Of a stretch of DNA of 18,376 nt, positions 6,833-13,690 are shown one piece after another. Both the position numbers and the translations under genes were made by a program. The stretch is from JBDUCV01 sp040003255 (GTDB lineage: Bacteria > Actinomycetota > Actinomycetes > Mycobacteriales > Jatrophihabitantaceae). The first letter of the stretch is position 1. Each line of letters opens with the position of its first letter. The stretch covers positions 1 through 18,376 of the forward strand of contig JBDUCV010000049.1 in the NCBI GenBank assembly GCA_040003255.1, given 5' to 3'. Under the pieces are notes generated by a model. That model was not told the origin of the DNA, made no database searches, and saw nothing but the letters and a program-made list of their open reading frames with translations.

Positions 6833-7661
6833 GACGAGCCGTCCACCGCTGCAGGGCGCCGAGCGTGGCCATGACCGCGACGCTGATGAACAGCAGGGCG
6901 GTCGAGGTCGCCGCCGCGTCGGACAGGTAACCACTCTCGATCTGGCCGTAGATGTACTGCGATGCCAGCTGCGTCCTGGCCACGCCGCCCGAGATCAGGA
7001 TGACCGCGCCGTATTCGCCCATCGCTCGGCCGAAAGCAAGCGCTGCCCCCGACATGATGGCCGGCCAGATCGACGGCAGCACGATCCGGCGGAACCTCGT
7101 CATCGGGCCGGCGCCGAGCGATGCGGCCGCCTCCTCTACGTCGGTCTCGAGGGCGAGCAGGACCGGCTGCACCGCGCGCACGACGAACGGCAGCGTCACA
7201 AACAACAGTGCGACGACAATGCCGGGACGAGTCGCGTACCAGGTGAGGCCGATCGGGCTCCGGGGCCCGTAGAGGCTGACCAACACCAGGCCGGCCACGA
7301 TCGTCGGCAAGGCGAACGGGAGGTCGATGAACACCTCGACCAGCCGCTTGCCGGCAAAGTCGTCGCGGACCAGCACCCAGGCGACCAGCGTTCCCATGAC
7401 GGCGTTGAACAGCGCGACGGCTAGGGCGCACAGCACGGTCAGCCGGATCGCCTCCAGCGCCGCGTGCGTGCTGAATGCGGCCCAGAACGACGACCAGCCG
7501 GCTCCGGTGCCCCGGGCCACGACCGCGGCCAGGGGCAGCAGCACGAGCAGGCTCAGCCACAGCACCGCCACACCCAGTCCGGCGCCCGAGAGCACACCGA
7601 GCCGCACTCGGTCGGACGGGCGCGTCACCCGCCGAGCTGCGGTTGCCTCCACAACGGCCAC
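6825..7661 (-). CDS. cysT: Sulfate ABC transporter permease CysT
   Basis: The first permease subunit (CysT/CysU), 278 residues from the GTG at 7661. TM1 is at about residues 24-45. The family stretch DLPFALPTIVAGLVL follows the third helix. The EAA loop EEAAASLGAGPMTRFRRIVLP and the adjacent GEYGAVILISG identify CysT as opposed to CysW. The GTG at 7661 is favoured because AGGGA sits eight bases upstream and it is only 11 bases after the stop of the binding-protein gene. GTG codons at 7652 and 7628 are alternatives. With CysW it forms the heterodimeric membrane channel for sulfate or thiosulfate. Confidence 0.94.
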   Translation of the reverse strand: MAVVEATAARRVTRPSDRVRLGVLSGAGLGVAVLWLSLLVLLPLAAVVARGTGAGWSSFWAAFSTHAALEAIRLTVLCALAVALFNAVMGTLVAWVLVRDDFAGKRLVEVFIDLPFALPTIVAGLVLVSLYGPRSPIGLTWYATRPGIVVALLFVTLPFVVRAVQPVLLALETDVEEAAASLGAGPMTRFRRIVLPSIWPAIMSGAALAFGRAMGEYGAVILISGGVARTQLASQYIYGQIESGYLSDAAATSTALLFISVAVMATLGALQRWTARRG

Positions 7662-7672
7662 TGCCTCGATCC

Positions 7673-8692
7673 CTACGAACCGTTCAAGAGCCGGGTGACG
7701 ATCCCATCGGCCTTGTTGAAAAGCTTGTTGTTCACCACGCTCCACCCACCGAGATCAGCGACCGTCTCGAGCTTGGCGACCCTCGGGAATGGGTCGGCGG
7801 GGTTGTTGGCGCCTTGGACAGGCCCGGCGGCGACGGAGCCGAGCACCGGGCGGAACCCCTTGCTCGCGAAGATCTTCTGCCCGGCCTCGCTCTGCGCAAA
7901 TACGAGGAAGTCCTTCGCCGCCTGCGGCGCGTGCTTGGTCACCGCTGCAGGGTTCTCGATCAGGATCGACTCGGCCGGGACGACGTAGTCCAGTGGCGCA
8001 CCCTTCTGCCGGGCCGCGATCGCCTCGTTCTCGTAGGAGATCAGCACGTCACCAGTACCGTTGAGAAATGTCTGGGTGGCCGCCGCCGCACTCGCGGGTT
8101 TGCTCGCCACGTTGGCGAAGAATGCGGTTAGGTAGGTCTGTGCGTCGGCGTCGCTACCTCCGTTCTGCAGGAGATGAGCGTAGGCAGCGAGCACGTTCCA
8201 CTTTGCCGAGCCGGACGAGCCCGGATCTGGCGTCACGATCGTGACGCCCGGCTTGATGAGGTCGTCCCACCCCAGGATGCCTTTCGGGTTGCCCTTGCGC
8301 ACGGCGATCACCACGACTGAGTCCGAGACCAATCCCTTCGTCGGACCGCTGTTCCAGCCCAGGTCGACGAAGCTCGGCGCCAGGCTCGACAGGTCGGGTT
8401 CCAGCGAAAACGCGACGTAGTCGGCCTGCTGCCCGTTCGCCACCGCCTTGCTCTGGCTGCCGCTCGGTCCGTAGGAGGCGGCGAACGTCACGCCCGCACC
8501 CTGCGGCGTGGCCACGAACGCAGTCTGCATTGCGTCGTACGCCGACTTGGATACCGAGTAAGCCACCAGGGTGACCCGCTTGCCGGGGCTGGCGGTTGAG
8601 GTAGAACACCCCGCCGGGCCGATGGCAGCGAGCCAGGCAACCGCCATCAGCGCAGCCGCGGTGCGCCCGCGCGCGCGGAAAGTACTCGTCAT
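7673..8692 (-). CDS. sbp: Sulfate/thiosulfate-binding lipoprotein
   Basis: The extracytoplasmic substrate-binding subunit of the sulfate importer; 339 residues from the ATG at 8692. It has a basic start (FRARGR), a hydrophobic core to about residue 25 and Cys29 followed by Ser/Thr residues, as in a lipoprotein. The lipobox reads PAGC, with an unusual Pro at -3. Family segments are LVAYSVSKSAYDAM just after the signal, ASYGPSGSQSKAV with Ser and Gly likely to bind the oxyanion, FSLEPDLSSL, and SGSAKWNVLAAYAHLL. The gene opens the sbp-cysTWA operon. Its start codon sits in the centre of a 16-bp palindrome and its Shine-Dalgarno is weak (TGGA, six bases upstream). An upstream in-frame start at 8746 would bury the signal sequence and is rejected. 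Confidence 0.94.
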   Translation of the reverse strand: MTSTFRARGRTAAALMAVAWLAAIGPAGCSTSTASPGKRVTLVAYSVSKSAYDAMQTAFVATPQGAGVTFAASYGPSGSQSKAVANGQQADYVAFSLEPDLSSLAPSFVDLGWNSGPTKGLVSDSVVVIAVRKGNPKGILGWDDLIKPGVTIVTPDPGSSGSAKWNVLAAYAHLLQNGGSDADAQTYLTAFFANVASKPASAAAATQTFLNGTGDVLISYENEAIAARQKGAPLDYVVPAESILIENPAAVTKHAPQAAKDFLVFAQSEAGQKIFASKGFRPVLGSVAAGPVQGANNPADPFPRVAKLETVADLGGWSVVNNKLFNKADGIVTRLLNGS

Positions 8693-8699
8693 GACGAGT
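8684..8699. promoter_or_regulatory. 16-bp perfect palindrome spanning the sbp start codon
   Basis: ACTCGTCATGACGAGT is identical on both strands, and the ATG of the sulfate-binding protein gene lies at its centre. As DNA it could bind a dimeric repressor. As RNA it can fold into a 6-bp stem (ACUCGU/ACGAGU) with the AUG in a CAUG tetraloop. CGAGTC recurs as a direct repeat ten bases upstream (8695-8700 and 8705-8710). Function is inferred only. Confidence 0.5.
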
Positions 8700-8721
8700 C
8701 CAATCGAGTCTGTGAGCGCCA

Positions 8722-8776
8722 GTATGTCTATCGTATCGGCAGACAATACAGGAATACTCGGAGAAGTCCCGGTATT
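8722..8776 (-). promoter_or_regulatory. Candidate sulfate-operon promoter/operator with GTAT/ATAC half-sites
   Basis: This short stretch upstream of the sulfate operon is visibly AT-richer than its surroundings. It contains an imperfect inverted repeat, GTATGTCT (8722-8729) against AGACAATAC (8741-8749), with a one-base insertion. AATAC occurs twice eight bases apart (8745-8749, 8753-8757) and an inverted GTATT lies at 8772-8776. On the transcribed strand TACGAT (8735-8730) could be a -10 element; no convincing -35 is seen. Nothing in the sequence identifies the regulator; the Rrf2 protein of the same cassette is a candidate. Confidence 0.4.
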
Positions 8777-8807
8777 TACGCTGCGGCCGTAGCGCAGGCC
8801 GAACGTG

Positions 8808-8844
8808 CTCGACCCCCGGCCGATGATTCAGGCCGGGGGTCGAG
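8808..8844 (-). terminator. Hairpin terminator after pnp
   Basis: A perfect 14-bp stem (CTCGACCCCCGGCC against GGCCGGGGGTCGAG) with a 9-base loop begins 16 bases after the pnp stop codon. No T-run follows on the transcript side, as is usual for actinobacterial terminators. It separates pnp from the sulfate operon and may also protect the pnp 3' end from exonucleases. Confidence 0.8.
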
Positions 8845-8860
8845 TAGGTCGTTGCAGCGA

Positions 8861-11107
8861 TTAGGCGTCGGCGGACGCCTCCGCCGGTGCGGTTGCGTCC
8901 ACTGGTGCTGCCGCCGGCGCGTCATCCTTTACCGGCACCAGGCTGATCTTGCCGCGCGCGTCGATCTCCATGATCTCGACCTGCAGCTTGTCGCCGACGT
9001 TGACGACGTCCTCGACCTTGCCGATGCGCTTACCTTGGCCCAGCTTGCTGATATGCACCAGACCGTCCTTGCCCGGCAACAGCGAAACGAATGCACCGAA
9101 CGCCGCGGTCTTCACCACGGTGCCCAGGAACCGCTCTCCGACCTTCGGCATCTGCGGATTTGCGATCGCGTTGATGCGATCGACTGCGGCCTGTGCCGAC
9201 GTGCCGTCAGAGGCGCCGACGTAGATCGTCCCATCGTCCTCGATGGTGATGTCTGCGCCGGTCTCGTCCTGGATGGAGTTGATCATCTGGCCCTTGGGCC
9301 CGATCACCGCACCGATCTTGTCCACCGGGATCTTGACCACAGTGACTCGCGGCGCAAAGGGGCTCATCTCATCCGGGCCGTCGATGGCCTCGGCCATGAC
9401 GTCCAAGATGTGCAGCCGCGCATCACGCGCCTGGGTGAGCGCTGCGGCGAGCACCTCGGACGGGATGCCGTCAAGCTTGGTGTCGAGTTGCAGCGCTGTG
9501 ACGAACTCCTTGGTGCCGGCGACCTTGAAGTCCATGTCGCCGAAGGCGTCTTCCGCCCCCAAGATGTCGGTCAGCGCGACGTACTCGGTCTTGCCGTCGA
9601 TCGTGTCGGACACCAGGCCCATCGCGATACCGGCCACCGGTGCCTTCAGGGGCACGCCGGCGTTGAGCAGGGCCAGTGTCGACGCGCACACCGAACCCAT
9701 CGACGTCGACCCATTGGAGCCGAGCGCCTCGGACACCTGGCGGATCGCGTATGGGAATTCGTCACGGCTCGGAAGCACCGGTACGAGCGCCCGCTCGGCG
9801 AGCGCGCCGTGCCCGATCTCGCGACGTTTCGGCGAACCGACGCGGCCGGTCTCCCCCGTCGAGTACGGCGGAAAGTTGTAGTTGTGCATGTAGCGCTTGG
9901 ACCGCTCGGGTGCCAGGGTGTCGAGCTTCTGCTCCATGCCCAGCATGTTCAACGTGGTCACACCCAGGATTTGCGTCTCGCCCCGCTCGAACAGCGCCGA
10001 CCCGTGCACACGCGGCACGACTTCGACCTCGGCCGAGAGGGTACGGATGTCGGTTAGCCCACGGCCGTCGATACGCACCTTGTCTTGCAGGATGCGCTGG
10101 CGAACGAGCTTCTTCGTCAGTGCGCGGTAGGCCGCACTGATCTCGTTTTCACGACCCTCGAACTGCGGGCCGACGAGCTCCTTGGCCAGTACCTTTAGTC
10201 GGTCCAGCTCGGCTTCACGCTGCTGCTTGTCAGCGATCGTGAGCGCCTGCGCCAGCGGCGCTTCGACCTCGGTCGACACGGCCGCGACCACGTCGTCGCC
10301 GTAATCGAGGAACACCTGGAACGCCGCGGTCGGTTTCGCCGCAAGCTTCGCAAGCTCGGTCTGTGCCCGGCACAGTTCGGCGATGAACGGCTTTGCCGCC
10401 TGTAGCCCGTCGGCTACGACCTCCTCTGTGGGCCGGACGGCTCCGCCAGCGATCAGCTCGATCGTATTGTCGGTGGCCTCGGCCTCAACCATCATGATCG
10501 CAACGTCATCTGTATCGAGCACCCGCCCCGCGACAACCATGTCGAAGGTCGCCCGCCGCAGGTCGCTGTGACTGGGGAACGCGACCCACTGCCCGTCGAT
10601 CATCGCCACCCGGGTGGCGCCAACCGGGCCGCTGAACGGCAAGCCAGCGAGCTGGGTGGAAGCCGACGCCGCGTTGATCGCGACCACGTCGTAAAGCTCG
10701 TCGGGGTCAAGCGCCATGACGGTAACGACGACCTGGACCTCGTTGCGCAGTCCCTTGACGAATGACGGACGCAGCGGGCGGTCGATCAGCCGGCAGGTGA
10801 GGATCGCGTCTTCGCTGGGTCGACCCTCGCGGCGGAAGAACGAGCCGGGGATGCGCCCGGCGGCATACATCCGTTCCTCGACGTCGACAGTAAGCGGGAA
10901 GAAGTCCAGACCTTCGCGCGGGGACTTGCCGGCGGTGGTGGCCGACAGGAGCATCGTCTCGTCGTCGAGGTAAGCGACGACCGAGCCTGCGGCCTGCCGG
11001 GCCAGCCGGCCGGTCTCGAAGCGGATCGTGCGGGTACCGAAGCTGCCATTGTCGATGGTGGCGACGGTCTCGTGGACGCCGGATTCGGCGTCGATTGTCT
11101 CTGTCAC
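8861..11107 (-). CDS. pnp: Polynucleotide phosphorylase (PNPase / GPSI)
   Basis: PNPase degrades RNA 3' to 5' with phosphate and can add 3' tails; actinobacterial orthologues are also called GpsI. The 748 residues show the standard order. RNase PH domain 1 is near 15-150, followed by an all-helical linker region. RNase PH domain 2 is near 330-550, with the conserved EFPYAIRQVSEALGSNGS and DILGAEDAFGDMDFKV active-site segments. A KH domain has GPKG at 603-606 and an S1 domain spans about 657-727. A low-complexity Ala/Pro/Asp tail ends the protein. The GTG at 11107 has the strong ribosome-binding site GAGAGGGG seven bases upstream. It follows rpsO after a structured 254-base spacer and is closed by a hairpin terminator. 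Confidence 0.98.
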   Translation of the reverse strand: MTETIDAESGVHETVATIDNGSFGTRTIRFETGRLARQAAGSVVAYLDDETMLLSATTAGKSPREGLDFFPLTVDVEERMYAAGRIPGSFFRREGRPSEDAILTCRLIDRPLRPSFVKGLRNEVQVVVTVMALDPDELYDVVAINAASASTQLAGLPFSGPVGATRVAMIDGQWVAFPSHSDLRRATFDMVVAGRVLDTDDVAIMMVEAEATDNTIELIAGGAVRPTEEVVADGLQAAKPFIAELCRAQTELAKLAAKPTAAFQVFLDYGDDVVAAVSTEVEAPLAQALTIADKQQREAELDRLKVLAKELVGPQFEGRENEISAAYRALTKKLVRQRILQDKVRIDGRGLTDIRTLSAEVEVVPRVHGSALFERGETQILGVTTLNMLGMEQKLDTLAPERSKRYMHNYNFPPYSTGETGRVGSPKRREIGHGALAERALVPVLPSRDEFPYAIRQVSEALGSNGSTSMGSVCASTLALLNAGVPLKAPVAGIAMGLVSDTIDGKTEYVALTDILGAEDAFGDMDFKVAGTKEFVTALQLDTKLDGIPSEVLAAALTQARDARLHILDVMAEAIDGPDEMSPFAPRVTVVKIPVDKIGAVIGPKGQMINSIQDETGADITIEDDGTIYVGASDGTSAQAAVDRINAIANPQMPKVGERFLGTVVKTAAFGAFVSLLPGKDGLVHISKLGQGKRIGKVEDVVNVGDKLQVEIMEIDARGKISLVPVKDDAPAAAPVDATAPAEASADA

Positions 11108-11361
11108 TGCAGAGCCCCTCTCGTTCGGCGGGCGTCGAGCCTGCCGATGTCGCGCCGGGAGCGCATGCGACGTACGAGCGGTTCACCTCGAGTCGGGTGC
11201 CGGTCTTCGATCGAAGCGGCTGGGTCGCGTGACCTAGCTGCCACTACCGAGGACCGGCGTCCTCGTCTGGTCGCAGAGCTGGACGTCTCACGTGCGCGTC
11301 CGGCGATGGATATTCGGTTGTACAGAATCGGGCAACGACGGGTGTCGATCCCCGATCAGGT
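11108..11361 (-). promoter_or_regulatory. Structured rpsO-pnp intergenic region / pnp leader
   Basis: A 254-base gap without a gene. It contains several short inverted repeats: an interrupted hairpin at 11327-11356, a 7-bp stem with tetraloop at 11248-11265 (CGAGGAC/GTCCTCG), a 12-bp palindrome CTTCGATCGAAG at 11205-11216 and a small GGTC/GACC hairpin at 11223-11234. A weak sigma-A-like pair on the transcribed strand is TTGCCC (11335-11330) and TATCCA (11312-11307) with 17 bases between, which could be a pnp promoter. In Streptomyces coelicolor the equivalent rpsO-pnp read-through transcript is cleaved by RNase III (AbsB); these hairpins could serve the same purpose. Confidence 0.5.
11327..11356 (-). 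terminator. Candidate rpsO terminator/attenuator hairpin
   Basis: Five bases beyond the rpsO stop the transcript can form an outer 6-bp stem (ATCGGG/CCCGAT), a 3x3 internal loop, an inner CGAC/GTCG stem and a tetraloop. No T-run follows. It may end rpsO transcripts partially, stabilise them, or be an RNase III target in read-through RNA. Confidence 0.45.
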
Positions 11362-11631
11362 CTATCGACGCAGACCGAGCCGCTCGATGATCGACCGGTA
11401 CCGGTTGATCTCGGTCTTGGCAAGGTAGTTCAGCAGCCGGCGACGCCGGCCGACTAGCAACAGCAGGCCGCGCCGGCTGTGGTGGTCGTGCTTGTGCAGC
11501 TTCAGGTGCTCGGTCAGGTCGCTGATGCGCTTGGACAGCAACGCGACCTGGACTTCGGCCGAACCGGTGTCACCGTCGGCGGAGCCGTACTCGGAAATGA
11601 TCTGCTTCTTGACGTCGGTTGCTAGCGGCAC
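11362..11631 (-). CDS. rpsO: 30S ribosomal protein S15
   Basis: S15 binds 16S rRNA at the central-domain three-way junction early in 30S assembly. The 89-residue length is exactly that of the family, and segments such as DTGSAEVQVALLSKRI, LTEHLKLHKHDHHSRRGLL and RRRLLNYLAK are canonical. It contains the His-Asp-His-His-Ser-Arg-Arg cluster known to contact rRNA. The GTG at 11631 is fixed by GAGGAG six bases upstream and by the family length; a longer open frame upstream is non-coding leader. It is preceded by a 144-base leader and followed by a structured spacer and pnp, the classic rpsO-pnp pair. Confidence 0.98.
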   Translation of the reverse strand: MPLATDVKKQIISEYGSADGDTGSAEVQVALLSKRISDLTEHLKLHKHDHHSRRGLLLLVGRRRRLLNYLAKTEINRYRSIIERLGLRR

Positions 11632-11775
11632 GGACGACTCCTCACGATGATTCGGCAGGGCGCCCCACCGGTCGAGAGCACGGTGGGAGAAGAACGCACG
11701 CTGCGCGGCGCGCGCTTGCACGCGCCAAGACCCGAGACTACCAGCGGGGCATGGCTGCCGCCGAATCGAGAGGGT
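11632..11775 (-). promoter_or_regulatory. rpsO leader with inverted repeats; possible promoter and S15 autoregulatory site
   Basis: A 144-base gap between ribF and rpsO. It contains a 7-bp stem CCCACCG/CGGTGGG (11664-11670 with 11681-11687), overlapped by the alternative palindrome GGGCGCCC (11658-11665), so two mutually exclusive folds are possible. A second GC-rich inverted repeat, GGCGCG/CGCGCC, is at 11707-11726. On the transcribed strand TGGTAGTCT (11743-11735) resembles an extended -10. S15 represses its own mRNA through leader structures in several phyla; whether this is one is not shown by the sequence. Confidence 0.35.
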
Positions 11776-12738
11776 TCAGGTCAGCAGCGCGCGCGTCTGC
11801 TTGACGTCATCGCGCATCTGGGCCACCAAGGCGGCGAGGTCGTCGTAGCGTTCCTGCCCGCGCAGCCGCCGGGCGAACTCCAAGCCGATCTTCTGCCCGT
11901 AGAGGTCGCCGTCGAAGTCGAGCAGATAGGCCTCGACCCTGCGCTGGCGACCCTCGAATGTCGGGTTGGTGCCGATCGAGATCGCCGCCAGCCCCAGCGG
12001 CGGTGCGGCCACCGTGCGGCCCCACTCGTCCAGTCGCACTGCGCGGCCGGCGTAGACGCCGTCGGCGGGGACGGCGGGGTACGGCCCAGTCCGCAGGTTC
12101 GCCGTCGGGAAGCCCAATTCGCGGCCACGCTGGTCGCCGCGCTCCACCAGCCCGTCGAGCCGATGCGGCCGACCCAACGCGGCTGCCGCGGCACCCATAT
12201 CGCCGGCCTCGACGCACGACCGCACGTAGGTGGCGCTGATGACTTGCTCTTCAGCCGCAGTGGCCCCGCGCAGGAGCGGGATGCCATGGGCGCCGAATCC
12301 GAACGTCGCGCCCAGCTCGACCAGCGTCCCGACGTCACCCGAGGCCTTCGCGCCAAATCGGAAGTTCTCACCGACGATCACCTCGGCAGCGTGCAGGTCG
12401 GCCACCAGGGCCTCATGCACGAACTCGGCAGGACGCAGCCGAGAAAAGGCAAGCGTGAAGGGCAACGCGCAGAACACGTCGATGCCCAGTTCCTCGACCA
12501 GCTCGGCGCGGCGAACAAGGGTAGTCAGGGCGGGTGGATGCGACCCTGGTCGGACCACCTCGGACGGATGTGGGTCGAAAGTAAGCAGGACGCTCGGCAC
12601 GCCCCGAGCGTCCGCCAACGCGACCGCCTTGCCGATGATCTCGGCATGACCGCGGTGCACACCGTCGAAGACACCGATCGTGACCACGCACCGTCCCCAG
12701 TCCGGGGGGACCGCGACCAGACCACGCCACCGCTGCAC
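11776..12738 (-). CDS. ribF: Bifunctional riboflavin kinase / FAD synthetase
   Basis: RibF phosphorylates riboflavin to FMN and adenylylates FMN to FAD in the cytosol. In this 320-residue protein the N-terminal nucleotidyltransferase domain shows GVFDGVHRGH at 22-31 with the family HxGH-type motif, TFDPHPSEV at 53-61 and the ISATYVR (ISSTxIR-like) motif at 167-173. The C-terminal kinase domain shows GRELGFPTANL at 205-215, the ATP/flavin-binding PTAN motif, then GVYAG and a conserved SIGTNPTF. A GTG at 12738 starts it 18 bases after truB; the Shine-Dalgarno is weak. The truB-ribF-rpsO order is a conserved actinobacterial arrangement. Confidence 0.97.
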   Translation of the reverse strand: MQRWRGLVAVPPDWGRCVVTIGVFDGVHRGHAEIIGKAVALADARGVPSVLLTFDPHPSEVVRPGSHPPALTTLVRRAELVEELGIDVFCALPFTLAFSRLRPAEFVHEALVADLHAAEVIVGENFRFGAKASGDVGTLVELGATFGFGAHGIPLLRGATAAEEQVISATYVRSCVEAGDMGAAAAALGRPHRLDGLVERGDQRGRELGFPTANLRTGPYPAVPADGVYAGRAVRLDEWGRTVAAPPLGLAAISIGTNPTFEGRQRRVEAYLLDFDGDLYGQKIGLEFARRLRGQERYDDLAALVAQMRDDVKQTRALLT

Positions 12739-12756
12739 GATCGACGAGCCTACGTC

Positions 12757-13641
12757 TTAGCCAGCCGCGGTGAAGACGAGTACCGGCCGACCTCGCCCGC
12801 CCTCATCACGAAGGAGGGCGACCGCAGCGCCGTCCGGGCCGAGCACGCCGTACGTCCCCTCTATCGACGCCGCGCCGATGGGGCGTCCGAAGGACAGCTC
12901 GGTCGCTTCCTGCCCGCTGATCACCCGAACTGGCAGGGCGGCGCGAATGGCGTCGGCGAGCGGGAGCGTCACCGGATCGGCTAGCGCGGCTAGCTGGTCG
13001 AGAGTCTGCGCCTGGTCCAGGGTGAACGGTCCCACCTGGGTGCGGCGCAACGCCGTCAGGTGTCCGCCGGTGCCCAGCGCCGCCCCGAGGTCGCGCGCAA
13101 GGGCCCGGACGTAGGTACCGGATGAGCACTCGACAAGCACGTCGACGTCGAGCACGTCCGGGGTGGGCCGGGTCAGTGAAAGGGCCTCGAACCGGCTGAC
13201 GTTTACCGGCCGGGCGGCGAGCTGCACCGCCTCGCCGTCGCGCACCCGCTTGTACGCCCGCTCGCCGTCGACCTTGATTGCCGATACCGCGGACGGCACC
13301 TGACTGATCAGGCCGGTGAAGCGGGCCAACCCCAAACGCACGTTGGTTTCGCTGATCGGTGCCGCGGACGCGGCCGCCATCAGCGCGCCGTCCGCGTCGT
13401 CGGTGACCGTGGACTCGCCGAGCCGGATCGTGGCGGCGTAGGCCTTGTTCGAGAGGACGAGGTGGTGCAGCAGTCGGGTGGCGCTCTGCACGCCCAGAAT
13501 CAGGACGCCCGTCGCCATCGGATCAAGCGTGCCGGCATGCCCTACCCGTCGCGTGCCGGCCAGCCGCCGTACCCGCCCGACGACGTCATGGGAGGTGACG
13601 CCTGCGGGCTTGTCGACGACGACGAGTCCGGACGAGGTCAC
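12757..13641 (-). CDS. truB: tRNA pseudouridine-55 synthase
   Basis: TruB makes pseudouridine at position 55 in the T-loop of tRNAs. From the GTG at 13641 the protein has 294 residues. The family N-terminus GLVVVDKPAGVTSHDVV is at 5-21, and the catalytic motif GHAGTLDPMATGVL at 34-47 contains the nucleophile D40. Later come the conserved AYAATIRLG, then QVPSAVSAIKVDGERAYKRVRDGE, and the CSSGTYVRALARDLGAALG segment. The GTG lies 49 bases after the MATE stop with a G-rich stretch before it. An upstream in-frame start at 13728 would overlap the MATE gene and add a sequence not conserved in the family, so it was rejected. Confidence 0.96.
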   Translation of the reverse strand: MTSSGLVVVDKPAGVTSHDVVGRVRRLAGTRRVGHAGTLDPMATGVLILGVQSATRLLHHLVLSNKAYAATIRLGESTVTDDADGALMAAASAAPISETNVRLGLARFTGLISQVPSAVSAIKVDGERAYKRVRDGEAVQLAARPVNVSRFEALSLTRPTPDVLDVDVLVECSSGTYVRALARDLGAALGTGGHLTALRRTQVGPFTLDQAQTLDQLAALADPVTLPLADAIRAALPVRVISGQEATELSFGRPIGAASIEGTYGVLGPDGAAVALLRDEGGRGRPVLVFTAAG

Positions 13642-13690
13642 CGGAGCCCCCGCGAGAGCTTCAGCGCGGCGCGCGGTTTGGTGCCGTGGT

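Noticed and set aside
2697..8692. Possible genomic island or transposon carrying the sulfate cassette
   Set aside because: No transposase, integrase, terminal repeats, target duplications or tRNA gene are visible at either border, and base composition looks like the neighbours; described only as a lineage-specific insertion.
8781..8797. CTGCG/CGCAG hairpin between the pnp terminator and the sulfate operon
   Set aside because: A 5-bp stem of this base composition is common by chance in GC-rich DNA; the adjacent 14-bp stem explains termination.
8852..10057. Long plus-strand open frame (401 codons) opposite pnp
   Set aside because: It is antisense to a certain gene, has low-complexity Arg/Asp/His-rich composition, no recognisable domain and no ribosome-binding site. 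It is a by-product of high GC at third codon positions.
11647..12984. Long plus-strand open frame (445 codons) opposite rpsO leader, ribF and the end of truB
   Set aside because: It runs across three minus-strand loci with strong homology-type motifs and shows no domain of its own; another GC-driven shadow.
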